Position numbers and translations under genes: made by a program. DNA of 64,000 bases from positions 1,054,001 through 1,118,000 of the forward strand of contig NZ_OCSR01000001.1 in assembly GCF_900230185.1 (NCBI RefSeq), given 5' to 3'. Within the stretch, counting starts at the first letter, position 1; the number at the start of each line of letters is the position of its first letter. The DNA is from Burkholderia sp. OK233 (GTDB lineage: Bacteria; Pseudomonadota; Gammaproteobacteria; Burkholderiales; Burkholderiaceae). The notes under the pieces were generated by a model, which ran no database searches, was not told the DNA's origin, and saw only the letters and a program-made list of their open reading frames with translations. Shown here piece by piece: positions 35,233-47,264 of this stretch.

Positions 35233-35307
35233 GTGCATTCTCCTCATTTGCAACGACATAAACACGTGCTCAGCAGGAGCACCGCATCCACACAGCAAAC
35301 TCGCACG

Positions 35308-36336
35308 CTAACGGTATTGACCTGCGTACTTCTCCACCAGTGCGACGTTCTCGCGGGTTACAAAGCTCGGTCCCGTGGCGACGTCGCGTGGACCAAAATG
35401 CGGCGCCAGTCCATAGGCTTTGATGCGTTGCTGGAAAACGGCGCTCGCGCGCAACTCCTCGCTGGCACGGGCGACGTCGCGTGAGTTATCGCGCTTCATG
35501 ATGGCGAGCAGCGCCACGGGGATATAGCCCTGCAGATAGGGCTGCTGGTCGACCGCGAAAGCGGCGCGGCCGTCGACGATTGCCTTGCCGATCTCCGGCG
35601 TCATGTCGAAGGTGCCGAAATAGATCTGCCCGGTGCGACCGAGTTTTGCGATCGCCCGCAACGACGGTTCGGCCGATGTCGGTCCTAGCGCAAGCACCGC
35701 CTGGGTCCCGGGGCTCTTGTGCAAGGCGGCGAATACGCGATTTTCGACCTCGGTGGGATCGTTGCCGCTGTCGAGCGTCACAGGCCGGAAGTCGGCCCCG
35801 ATCGCGTCGCCAAAACCGCGGCAGCGTTCGAACGACACGGGATTGGTCACGTTGTTGTTCACGCACAGAAAACTTTTCACGCCCGCAGCTTTCGCGCGTT
35901 CGCCCGCTCCCTTGCCCGCTTCGTATTCGCTCTGTCCGACGTGCAGCAAAGCGCCCAACGCCTCGCTTTGCTGGGCGGTGCCCGAGTTGAAGGTAATGAT
36001 CGGGATGCGCTTCGCGGCGATCCGTTTGATCGACGTCTGCACCACGTCGAAATCGGGAATGCTGGTAACGACGCCGTCGTAGTTGCGGGCGGCTGCCTGC
36101 TCCAGCAGTCGCGTCATATCGGCGAGATCGCCGTGAGGGGGATTGCGATAGTCCACAGTGACGTCGAAATCCTTAGCCGCGTCTGCGATGCCATTCTTCA
36201 CGACGTTCCAGAATGGATCCGCGTCCGGCGCATGCGAGATCGCCACAAAGCGCGCGCCGCCCGCCTGAACGTGGACGCTGACCACCAGAACAGCCAGCGC
36301 GGTCAGCCCTCTCCCAGCAAATCTGCCGATTGTCAT
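35308..36336 (-). CDS. Periplasmic sugar-binding protein (type 1), no permease nearby
   Basis: A 342-residue ribose/inositol-type binding protein with a signal peptide (MTIGRFAGRGLTALAVLVVS, cleavage after VQA) and the Peripla_BP_4 pattern: FVAISHAPDADPFWNVVKNG, VVTSIPDF and AVDQQPYLQGY. It starts at 36336 after AGGAGACAGGC. Its transporter ATPase and permease are absent from both flanks, so it either uses a distant transporter or serves signalling. It is divergent from a regulator that has its own binding-protein domain. Confidence 0.92.
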   Translation of the reverse strand: MTIGRFAGRGLTALAVLVVSVHVQAGGARFVAISHAPDADPFWNVVKNGIADAAKDFDVTVDYRNPPHGDLADMTRLLEQAAARNYDGVVTSIPDFDVVQTSIKRIAAKRIPIITFNSGTAQQSEALGALLHVGQSEYEAGKGAGERAKAAGVKSFLCVNNNVTNPVSFERCRGFGDAIGADFRPVTLDSGNDPTEVENRVFAALHKSPGTQAVLALGPTSAEPSLRAIAKLGRTGQIYFGTFDMTPEIGKAIVDGRAAFAVDQQPYLQGYIPVALLAIMKRDNSRDVARASEELRASAVFQQRIKAYGLAPHFGPRDVATGPSFVTRENVALVEKYAGQYR

Positions 36337-36561
36337 GCCTGTCTCCTGATCTTGTTGGCGGCCCGCGATTCGATGTCGATCAGGCGCCATCACATGCTAT
36401 GGCGGCACGTCAGGACGGCGCATTGGCAGAAATGTCCATTCTGGTTATCTTTATTTAAATCAATCAGTTATTAACATAAAAAACTTCGAAAGCGGGGCCG
36501 CCGAGAGCGGTCACACTGCTACACTCGCAGCATTGCCAGACCGCCAGGAGGGAGCGCGCCG
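36337..36561. promoter_or_regulatory. AT-rich divergent promoter region of the sugar cluster
   Basis: The 225 bases between divergent genes include a very AT-rich run (about 36444-36485) and a dyad CAGAA-N7-TTCTG at 36427-36443. This would be a natural operator for the regulator at 36562. Confidence 0.45.
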
Positions 36562-38271
36562 ATGCCCGCACAAGACCGTTACGCTGCGATTGCCACGATC
36601 GACAGGTTGCTGGAGATTTTGCGTAGCGAACTAGGCGACACTGCGGACTCGGCATGGCCGGTGCTCAGCGCGTTGTTGCGCAACTTCCTCGGCGACCGGC
36701 AAACCACCATCACGTCGCTCGCGGACCATTCAGGCCTGCCGCGCACCAGCGCGAGACGGCTGATCTTTTCGATGAAGGCGCAGGGCTGGCTCGAACTTCG
36801 GCCGCTCTCGAGAGATAGCAGCCGCGCCCAGGTCGTGCCGTCGGCGCGGCTGCTGCAACGACTCGACACGCTCACCGAGCAGACCATCCGGTTAATCGTC
36901 GCCTCGGCCGATTTTCAATCGCTCGACCGCTTCGATCCAGGGCCACTGGGTCCCACGGCCGACATTGCGTGGCCGCACACGGCGGATTCCGGCTTCGACG
37001 ACAACGTGGAGTTGACGCTGCTCGCTTACGCGGATCCGGTGTTCGAGATCATCAAGCAGAATCGGGCCGATATCGAACGCTTTCTCGGTATGCGCCTGTG
37101 CGTCACAACGCTTCCTCAGGATGCCTATCGAGCGGCGCTCGATACGGCGCTCGACGAGGCCGCGCAGCGCGGCACAACGGCGCCGCTGCTGGTTGCGATA
37201 CCGTTTCCGTGGCTCGCCGAGATATCGGCCGGACAACGCCTGCTCGATCTGCAGGCGCTGCAGACCGGCAGCCGGGTCTCAGGTCTCGACTTCTACGATG
37301 CGGTCTGGCGTGCCGGTTGGAGCAACGGGCATCTGTACGGCATTCCCATTCAGCCCACGGTGGATTTTCTCTGGTACCGGCAGGATCTGTTCGAGGCGGA
37401 AGGACTCGCACCGCCGTGCTGTTTCGCGGACGTGATCGAATGCGCACGGCGCTTGCACAGGCCGTCGCGCGGCCGGGCCGGCATCACGTGGAGCGCGGCG
37501 CCCGGCTTGCCGCTCGGCGAAACCTTTCTGCAGATACTGGGGGCACAGGGGGCGCTGCATATTGACCAGGGCGCACCGGTCATCGCGACCGAAGCAGGAC
37601 GCCAGGTCGTCGATTACCTGCGCGCACTGCTGCGCTATTCGCCCGCCCAGCCACGCAGCCTCACGTGGACGCGCAGTGCGCAGATCTTCGGCCGTGGCCA
37701 GGCTGCAATGTGCTATCACTGGTCGAACCGTTACGGCGTACTCGATAGCCGTACGCTGCTGCAAAAGCGCGGCCGCATCGGCATGCAGTTGCATCCGACG
37801 CTAGCGCCGGGCATGACGCCCGTATCGCCGCTCGGCGGCGCACTGCTCGCCATGCCCGCGGCATGCAGCGGCGGCGCCCAGCAAGGGGCGTGGCGTGCGC
37901 TCGAAACGCTGACGTCGGCGGAATTGATGAAGTACTTCGTGATGCATGGCACGGCCGGTAACGCACGCTTATCGGTCGCCCAGGACCGTTATGTTTTACA
38001 GCGCAACCGGGTGATCGGGGTCATCGACCAATTGGCGAAAGCCGAGCAGGTCGAGGCGTTTCCGTCGCCAGCGGACTCGAACTACCACGCGCTCGCTCAA
38101 CTGCTGAGCGATCATCTGGAAGTCGCATTGTTCGGAGAAGATAAAGACAGCGGGTATGTTCTCGACGCGCTGCAGCGGGAATTGCACCAGCTATACGGCA
38201 CAGCTCAGCGCGTCGACGCATACTCGTGTAACGCATCGATCACGCGATCGAACTCGAACGACTTGTCGTAA
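36562..38271 (+). CDS. Cytoplasmic winged-helix regulator fused to an ABC solute-binding-protein domain
   Basis: A 569-residue protein without a signal peptide. Residues 1-110 are a winged helix (TTITSLADHSGLPRTSARRL, then MKAQGWLELRPLS), similar to MarR/IclR-like wHTH regulators. Residues 140-540 have the layout of a family 1 extracellular solute-binding protein, for example LYGIPIQPTVDFLWYRQDLF, LEAEGL-type helix, AAMCYHWSNRY and GGALLAMPAA. A binding-protein domain fused directly to a DNA-binding domain in the cytosol suggests direct sensing of a sugar. It is divergent from the binding protein, isomerase and dehydrogenase genes, its likely targets. The last 67 bases overlap the convergent receiver gene. 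Confidence 0.85.
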   Translation: MPAQDRYAAIATIDRLLEILRSELGDTADSAWPVLSALLRNFLGDRQTTITSLADHSGLPRTSARRLIFSMKAQGWLELRPLSRDSSRAQVVPSARLLQRLDTLTEQTIRLIVASADFQSLDRFDPGPLGPTADIAWPHTADSGFDDNVELTLLAYADPVFEIIKQNRADIERFLGMRLCVTTLPQDAYRAALDTALDEAAQRGTTAPLLVAIPFPWLAEISAGQRLLDLQALQTGSRVSGLDFYDAVWRAGWSNGHLYGIPIQPTVDFLWYRQDLFEAEGLAPPCCFADVIECARRLHRPSRGRAGITWSAAPGLPLGETFLQILGAQGALHIDQGAPVIATEAGRQVVDYLRALLRYSPAQPRSLTWTRSAQIFGRGQAAMCYHWSNRYGVLDSRTLLQKRGRIGMQLHPTLAPGMTPVSPLGGALLAMPAACSGGAQQGAWRALETLTSAELMKYFVMHGTAGNARLSVAQDRYVLQRNRVIGVIDQLAKAEQVEAFPSPADSNYHALAQLLSDHLEVALFGEDKDSGYVLDALQRELHQLYGTAQRVDAYSCNASITRSNSNDLS

Positions 38272-38645
38272 AAGTGCCGAACGCCATACTGTTCACAACG
38301 TTCCCGATAAGCCGGCAAGGCATGATTCGTCAACACGGCAGCAAAAATCGACTCGACCATCCCCTCGCGCTGCAGGTAAGCGAGCACAGGCACCCCTGAC
38401 CCCTGCTTCAACTGCAAGTCCACAATCACCGCATCAAAAGCCTCATCGCTCAACAAAGCAATCGCCTGATCGGCAGAATCCGCATACGCAGCCACCTGCA
38501 GCAAACCCGATGCATCGATGGCCTCGACGAGACTCCTGCGGATCAGCGGCGAATCCTCGATCAGCAGCACGCGCAACGGCGCACGGCTGGCTGGCCCGGC
38601 ATCAGTGTTCGATTCGCTGTTCATCGGTGTATCTCGATCGTTCAT
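38205..38645 (-). CDS. Single-domain receiver (CheY-like response regulator)
   Basis: A 146-residue receiver with no output domain: acidic pair IEDS (30-31), phosphoacceptor Asp76 (VIVDLQLK), switch Thr in VLTNH and Lys in FYDKSFEFD. The start codon overlaps the stop of the LuxR-type regulator by one base (TAATG), so they are translationally coupled. It may serve as a phosphate sink or partner of the sensor kinase at 40601. Confidence 0.92.
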   Translation of the reverse strand: MNDRDTPMNSESNTDAGPASRAPLRVLLIEDSPLIRRSLVEAIDASGLLQVAAYADSADQAIALLSDEAFDAVIVDLQLKQGSGVPVLAYLQREGMVESIFAAVLTNHALPAYRERCEQYGVRHFYDKSFEFDRVIDALHEYASTR

Positions 38646-39319
38646 TATTCGATCAAGCCGTTCTTGATCGCGTAATAAGTCAGATCGGCATTGTTCGCCA
38701 ACCGCATCTTCTCCAGCACGCGAGCCCGATAAGTGCTCACGGTCTTCACCGACAAATGCAATTCCTCCGCAATGTCGGTCGGAATCTGTCCCGCCGCGAG
38801 CTTGCAGAAAATCTGGAACTCGCGTTCGGATAGTGCTTCGTGCGGCCGTCCCATAGCCGGCTTGTCGAGGTTGTCGGCCAGCGTGTCGGCCACCGCCTCC
38901 GATAGATAACGATGCCCGCGCGCCACCGCGCGGATCGCCCGCACAATCTCCTCGGGCTCGCAGTCTTTGTTCAGGTAACCGTTGGCGCCCGCGCGCAACA
39001 GGTTGATCGCGTATTGGCTCTCCGGATAACCCGACAGAATCAGCACGCCCTGCTCGGGCCGCACCTGCCTGATCACACGTAACGTGTCGATGCCGTTCTT
39101 GTCCGGCATCGCGATGTCGAGCAGCACCACGTCGAACGCCTGCTCGCGTACGAGGCTAATGGTTTCGTCGCCGGTCGCGGCTTCGGCCGCGACGCACATG
39201 TCCGGCTCGTCAGCAACGAACTGCCGGAAACCACCTCGGACGATCGCATGGTCGTCAGCTATCAGCACTCGAATCATCGGTTTGGCATCCGTGCAACAGG
39301 ATTGCTCCAAAGCAGACAT
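38645..39319 (-). CDS. NarL/FixJ-family response regulator
   Basis: A 224-residue regulator. The receiver has ADDH (acid pair) and Asp68 in LLDIAMPDKNG. The C-terminal LuxR-type helix-turn-helix (about 158-222) reads LSEREFQIFCKLAAGQIPTD, then VKTVSTYRARVLEKM. Start 39319 has GGAGGT seven bases upstream, while the open frame extends 68 codons further without support. It is co-transcribed with the single-domain receiver, and its most likely kinase is encoded at 40601-42061. Confidence 0.94.
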   Translation of the reverse strand: MSALEQSCCTDAKPMIRVLIADDHAIVRGGFRQFVADEPDMCVAAEAATGDETISLVREQAFDVVLLDIAMPDKNGIDTLRVIRQVRPEQGVLILSGYPESQYAINLLRAGANGYLNKDCEPEEIVRAIRAVARGHRYLSEAVADTLADNLDKPAMGRPHEALSEREFQIFCKLAAGQIPTDIAEELHLSVKTVSTYRARVLEKMRLANNADLTYYAIKNGLIE

Positions 39320-39534
39320 TGTAATGACCTCCGGCACCGTCTTTGCCGAAGACCGATGTGCACAGCGTAGCGGTGCATCGAACCATACCGGCGCGGGAAA
39401 CCATCCTGCCCCTCCCGTGCCGACCGCGCCGCCCGACCAGGCGCGGCAGCCGAAGCGACGATAAGCGACGATCCGCGCTGCGGCCAGCGGACGCCTGTCG
39501 ACGTCCGCTTCTCGACTCCGCATTTCAACTTCGC

Positions 39535-40107
39535 CTACTCGCGGCCCTCAAGCAAGTCCGCCATATCATCAGCATGCTCTTCTTCGACAGCAAGGATTTC
39601 TTCAAACAGACGGCGCGTCGTCACGTCCTTCTCGCCAAGATAGTGCACGATCTCGCGATACGTATCGATCGCAATACGCTCGGCAATCAGATTTTCGCGA
39701 ATCATGTCCGTCAGATTGCTGCCTTCCTTGTATTCCGAATGCGAACGCGTCTTCAGGCCGTCCGGTGCAAAATCCGGCTCGCCGCCAAGTTGCACGATAC
39801 GCTCGGCGATGCGGTCGGCGTGATCCTGCTCTTCCGCGGCATGCTCTGCGAATTCCGTCGCCACGGCCTCGGAGTTGATGCCCTTGGCCATGAAATGATG
39901 CCGTTTGTAGCGCAGCACGCAGACGATTTCAGTGGCCAGCGAATCGTTAAGCAGTTTCAGCACCGTCTCACGGTCCGCACCGTAGCTTTGCGTGACCGGA
40001 CCATCAGACATATGCTTGCGCGCGTCTTCGCGGATCTTTTTGATGTCCATCACGAACGAACCGTTGGATTGAGATGCTGCGCCTTGAGCGCCAGAAGCCT
40101 TCGACAT
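39535..40107 (-). CDS. Ferritin-like / bacterioferritin-type iron-binding protein
   Basis: A 190-residue four-helix protein with ferroxidase-type residues in four helices: LATEIVCVLRYKRHHF, AEEQDHADRIAERI, LIAERIAIDTYREIV and VEEEHADDMAD. It is related to bacterioferritin and Dps-like stress proteins. The ATG follows AAAGGAGAATCTCA. It lies between response regulators and their probable kinase, in a stress-related cluster. Confidence 0.92.
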   Translation of the reverse strand: MSKASGAQGAASQSNGSFVMDIKKIREDARKHMSDGPVTQSYGADRETVLKLLNDSLATEIVCVLRYKRHHFMAKGINSEAVATEFAEHAAEEQDHADRIAERIVQLGGEPDFAPDGLKTRSHSEYKEGSNLTDMIRENLIAERIAIDTYREIVHYLGEKDVTTRRLFEEILAVEEEHADDMADLLEGRE

Positions 40108-40194
40108 TGAGATTCTCCTTTATCCGGTATCGGGGGAACTGCGTATCTCGCACGAATCGCGCCTGATACGCCGGTTTAAAGAAGGCGTGTTCGT

Positions 40195-40356
40195 CTACGT
40201 TCGGAATACACCGAGCAGCAGCGTGACCACGAACACGACAAGGAAGATGTAGAACAGGATCTTCGCGATTTCGGCCGCACCCGCTGCGATACCGGTAAAA
40301 CCGAACACCGCTGCGATGATCGCAATCACGAAAAAGACGATGGCATAGTGAAGCAT
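40195..40356 (-). CDS. DUF1328 (YtjA-type) small membrane protein
   Basis: A 53-residue protein with two hydrophobic segments ([20 protein letters not shown], then [20 protein letters not shown]), the hallmark of DUF1328/YtjA. Start 40356 has CAAGGAGAGTCGCC. These proteins are often induced by stress. It precedes the ferritin-like gene in the same direction. Confidence 0.94.
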   Translation of the reverse strand: MLHYAIVFFVIAIIAAVFGFTGIAAGAAEIAKILFYIFLVVFVVTLLLGVFRT

Positions 40357-40600
40357 GGCGACTCTCCTTGTTGGTATTGCATCAAGAGACCCTGAGGCAA
40401 TCCTATCGATCGTCGACGGTGGGCGCATTCCGACGTGCTCCGTTTTTCGTGTGAGAATCCGCTTACACGGGATTACGGCAGCGTTACGCCACTTGCGTCG
40501 ACTACCGAGGCGCGCGGAGCATGCGATTCGAGGGGCGATGCACCTGCTCCATCGTCGAGCCCGGCGGGCGTTACACTGATGCCCACCTCAGGATCGAAAA

Positions 40601-42061
40601 GTGCTGAACGTGTCGAACACGCATAAATCAGGGGCCACCGTGCGACTAAGCGACTGGATGCGCAATCGCAGTTGGGCCATTGCGATGACCGTGGCGATCG
40701 TCATCACCGTGGGCGGGCTCGTGATTCTCGAAACCGCGCGCGAACGCATCGCCGCTGAATACGAAACGGCACTCGAAGCGCGCGACGTCACGGTCCAACT
40801 GAGCACGCTCTCAAGCCAGCTATCCCGCCTCGGCGCGCACCAAAGCGATTTTCTTCTGACGAAGCAGGATACGTCCGCTCAAGGGTTTTGCGCGACCGCC
40901 GCGCGGATACGGCAGACCGAACAGCAGCCAGGCAGGTTTTACCGCGGCGGCAAGGCCGACAGCGCCGAGCTCGCGAGCTTCACCCAGATCGTCGCGCTGA
41001 TCGACGCGCGCATCGGTGCGGGTGCTGCTGCATTGCAACGCGCGACACCGCATCCGCTCGATCTCTCCGCCTGCGGCAGTGCGAGCGAGGCTAATCCCGC
41101 CGACGTGACGTTGATCGACAGCACCCTCACCCTGCTGCGCGACAACGAGGAGCGTCGCGCGCAGCACGCACTCGACGCAAGCCGCGCCGACCAGCGCATC
41201 TCCACGCTGTGCGCAGCGGCGCTGTCCGCGCTCAACATCGTGCTGTTCATCCTGCTGTTTCGCAATGTCGGCATCCAGATGGATCGGCAGGCGCGCGTGC
41301 AGCGTCAGCTGATCACGCAACAGGAAGAGCTCGATCAGCTCGTCAACGAACGCACGCGTCAGCTTGAAGCGCTGGGCTGGCACTTGCAGGCCGTCAGCGA
41401 AAACGAAAAGACGCAGCTCGCGCGCGAACTGCACGACGAACTCGGCGCCATTCTGACCGCGAGCAAAATGGATGTGGCCTGGGCCAACCGCAAACTGAAG
41501 GACAGTGCCCCTGACATCTCCGAGAAACTCAGGCGCGCGCTCGCCAATCTCGACCAGGGCATTGCGTTGAAACGCCGCATCATCGAAGACATGCGGCCCA
41601 CCGTGCTAGCGAACTTCGGGCTCGTCACCGCGCTGCGCACGCTTGCCGACGAAGCCGCGCAGCGCAACAACTGGACGCTCGAATCGCACTTGCCCGCCGA
41701 CGATATCCAGCTCGACGAGCAAACCGAAATCGCGCTCTTTCGCGTCGCGCAGGAGTCGCTCACGAACGCCGCCAAGTATGCTCGGGCCTCGAAGGTGTCG
41801 ATCGCCTTGCAGGTTGGCGACGGCGAGGTGGCCCTGCGTATCGCGGACAACGGCGTCGGCATCACGCCCGCCGATCTGCAGCGTACGCACACGCATGGGC
41901 TGCTCGGCATGCGCCAGCGGGTTGCCGCGCACGGCGGGCACTTCGATATTCAGCACGGCGTGCCGAGTGGCACCGACATCCATGTGGTGATGCCGAGTGT
42001 CAGCACGGCAACCCCGTCGGTGGATCTGCCGCCGTCGACCCCGTCGCGAACGGCCGTCTAG
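40601..42061 (+). CDS. Membrane sensor histidine kinase (HisKA_3, NarX-like)
   Basis: A 486-residue kinase starting at GTG 40601 after AGGATC. Membrane spans lie near residues 26-44 and 202-221. The periplasmic part between them (about 155 residues) is helical and CHASE3-like. A coiled coil (about 230-260) leads to the HisKA_3 dimerisation domain with His278 in ARELHDELG, and an ATPase domain with QESLTNAAKYA (N box) and IADNGVG (G1). The C-terminus is Pro/Thr-rich. Such kinases pair with NarL-type regulators, here the one at 38645 on the opposite strand. Confidence 0.93.
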   Translation: MLNVSNTHKSGATVRLSDWMRNRSWAIAMTVAIVITVGGLVILETARERIAAEYETALEARDVTVQLSTLSSQLSRLGAHQSDFLLTKQDTSAQGFCATAARIRQTEQQPGRFYRGGKADSAELASFTQIVALIDARIGAGAAALQRATPHPLDLSACGSASEANPADVTLIDSTLTLLRDNEERRAQHALDASRADQRISTLCAAALSALNIVLFILLFRNVGIQMDRQARVQRQLITQQEELDQLVNERTRQLEALGWHLQAVSENEKTQLARELHDELGAILTASKMDVAWANRKLKDSAPDISEKLRRALANLDQGIALKRRIIEDMRPTVLANFGLVTALRTLADEAAQRNNWTLESHLPADDIQLDEQTEIALFRVAQESLTNAAKYARASKVSIALQVGDGEVALRIADNGVGITPADLQRTHTHGLLGMRQRVAAHGGHFDIQHGVPSGTDIHVVMPSVSTATPSVDLPPSTPSRTAV

Positions 42062-42296
42062 CAAGGCTTTGCGCTAAGTTGAAGCAGCGTGTGTAGGAGT
42101 GCGCCGACGCAAACACCGGAGCACGCCTACAACAAAATCGCAGCGCAACTGACAGCGCTGCCCCCGCCCTTTTTTTAACATGCAATCAGACCGGATCGAC
42201 TGGTGTAAGCCCCGGTCGGACGACAGCTAGCCGGGCTAGCGCGTGCCGTACAGCATGGGCACGTCAACCGATGCATTCTCGACAAGGAGAACTTTC

Positions 42297-42431
42297 ATGA
42301 ATCGACTGATCGCTTTGCTTCTCATTGCAGGGACGGCTGCGCTCGCCGGTTGCAACACGATGGCGGGGGCTGGGCAGGATATTTCGAAGGGCGGCAACGC
42401 CATCACGAATTCGGCCGAACAGGCCAAGTAA
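42297..42431 (+). CDS. Entericidin A/B family lipoprotein
   Basis: A 44-residue lipoprotein with a signal peptide ending in the lipobox LAGC and the short body NTMAGAGQDISKGGNAITNS shared by entericidins. The ATG follows ACAAGGAGAACTTTC. Entericidins are stress-induced cell-envelope lipoproteins with an antidote-toxin history in E. coli. Here it stands alone downstream of the kinase gene and ends before a terminator. Confidence 0.93.
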   Translation: MNRLIALLLIAGTAALAGCNTMAGAGQDISKGGNAITNSAEQAK

Positions 42432-42495
42432 GTTAGCGACAACGCATCGACCGCATTGCGCCTCACGGCGCGTCGTCATTCAGGAATTCCACAGT

Positions 42496-42526
42496 CCGTC
42501 GCGGGAAACCGCGGCGGGCTTTTTTT
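42496..42526 (+). terminator. Terminator of the entericidin gene
   Basis: Stem CCGTCGCGG / CCGCGGCGG (one T-G wobble pair), loop GAAA, followed by GC and seven T residues. Confidence 0.85.
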
Positions 42527-42556
42527 ATAGTCAGACCCATAAACAAAACGGCGACA

Positions 42557-42590
42557 AAACGGCAATCCACTTTGCGTGGATCGCCGTTTT
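42557..42590 (-). terminator. Terminator of the DUF4397 gene
   Basis: Inverted repeat AAAACGGC-ATCCAC with a six-base loop, read leftward and followed by TTTTGT. It lies 66 bases after the stop of the minus-strand lipoprotein gene and may act in both directions. Confidence 0.75.
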
Positions 42591-42655
42591 GTCCTCCCTG
42601 AGACTGTCGCTTATCGTATCTATCGCGTGCGATGCGCGCATGCGAGGTCGCGAGC

Positions 42656-45916
<3,261 letters not shown>

Positions 45917-45956
45917 CCCAGTGGAGCGCGCCGGTGGCCGCGGCGCGCCGCCCTCC

Positions 45957-46898
45957 TTAAGCGAGCCCCTTCTTCCGGTAATCAAACCAGAAAGACAGCC
46001 CCACGCTGGCCAGAATCACAATCGTCGCGATGACGGTCGAACGCGTGACCGGTTCGCCGAGCAACAACGCGCCGAGCGCCACCGCCACCACCGGATTCAC
46101 GTACATGCAGCTGCTGGCGATGATCGGACTCGTATGCCGGATCAGAAAGCCGTACGCCACGTAGGCGGTCATTGTCCCGATCAGCATCAGGTAGACGAAG
46201 GCCAGCACCGGCAGAAAATGCACTTCCATCATCCGCTCGCCCGACACCCAGGCGACCATGGTCGACATCGCGCCGCCGAGGCCAATTTGCAGCGACGTCG
46301 ACAGAAACAGGTCCGACGGGAGCTTCAGCCGTCCGGCCAGATGCGCGCCACCGGCCCAGAAAAGCGCACCGCACAGGATCGCCAGACTGCCGCCCGCCGA
46401 TCCCGGCGCGGTGTCGCCATGACTCAGGATCGCGATGCCCACCAGCCCGAGGCCAACCGCGAACCACTCGCCTCTGCCGATCTTGCGCCCCGCCACCGCC
46501 GCGATCACCGTCGCGAACAGCGGCACGGTCGCGACCATCACGGCCGCGGTGCCGGTGCCGACCGTGCGCATGCCATAGGCCAGCATGCCGCTCGACAGGC
46601 CAACCAGCATCGTGCCGACAAGGCCGGCATTGCGGATTTCGCCCGCGCTCGGCCAGACCGGATTGCGGCGCGCCGCGAAGATGAAAAGCCCTATCCCGGC
46701 AAACAGATTGCGCAACCCGGAGAGCAGCAAAGGCGGAAACGAACCAAGCGCGACATGCACGGCGAGATACGTCGAACCCCATACGAGATAGACGACGGCG
46801 AGCGCGAGCGCGATCTGTCCATTGCGGGATTGCGGCAAACGGAGGGGAAAACCACGCGGGAAACTACGCGAAAAGCGGCTGGGGAGTTGCGGCGACAT
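45957..46898 (-). CDS. EamA/DMT-family exporter (YedA-like)
   Basis: A 313-residue transporter with ten hydrophobic segments in two EamA repeats. YLVWGSTYLAVHVALGSFPP at the start and the second-repeat glycine-rich segment VNPVVAVALGALLLGEPVTR are diagnostic. The start 46898 is the first ATG that keeps a normal N-terminus. The open frame extends 72 codons upstream without homology. It is convergent with the FadH-like gene. Confidence 0.88.
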   Translation of the reverse strand: MSPQLPSRFSRSFPRGFPLRLPQSRNGQIALALAVVYLVWGSTYLAVHVALGSFPPLLLSGLRNLFAGIGLFIFAARRNPVWPSAGEIRNAGLVGTMLVGLSSGMLAYGMRTVGTGTAAVMVATVPLFATVIAAVAGRKIGRGEWFAVGLGLVGIAILSHGDTAPGSAGGSLAILCGALFWAGGAHLAGRLKLPSDLFLSTSLQIGLGGAMSTMVAWVSGERMMEVHFLPVLAFVYLMLIGTMTAYVAYGFLIRHTSPIIASSCMYVNPVVAVALGALLLGEPVTRSTVIATIVILASVGLSFWFDYRKKGLA

Positions 46899-47264
46899 AC
46901 GTTCAACCCGCCCATGCCGCTCGAGGTGCTGCGCCCCCGCTGAAGACCCTGTGACGGGATGGCGGACACCGCATCGGCGATGCGGTCTGACGGGCGAGGC
47001 TGGCGGACATGTCGGTGGAACTGAAGGACGATAGATGGCCAATGGGGCCACAACGCCGCGGAGATCGATGGAAATCGATCCACGGCTGACACACGCCAAA
47101 TGTTCGGCGCGCATCGCATTATGCAGTAAGCGCCCACCGCGTCGACTGAAAGAATCGTAACTTTTTTGCGTACTTGCAACAGAAAAGCCGGGGACGTATC
47201 CCCGGCTTTGGGCTCAACCGCGACACCGGCGCTCGATCTATGCAACCGGCATTGCCGGCAACGC
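46899..47264. other. Spacer with the terminator of the MxKDx gene
   Basis: These 366 bases contain no gene. The only clear element is the terminator at 47184-47209. The rest would hold the promoter of the exporter gene. Confidence 0.5.
47184..47209 (-). terminator. Terminator of the MxKDx repeat gene
   Basis: Stem AAAGCCGGGGA / TCCCCGGCTTT with loop CGTA. In the leftward direction it is followed by TTTTCT, giving a typical intrinsic terminator. Confidence 0.88.
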
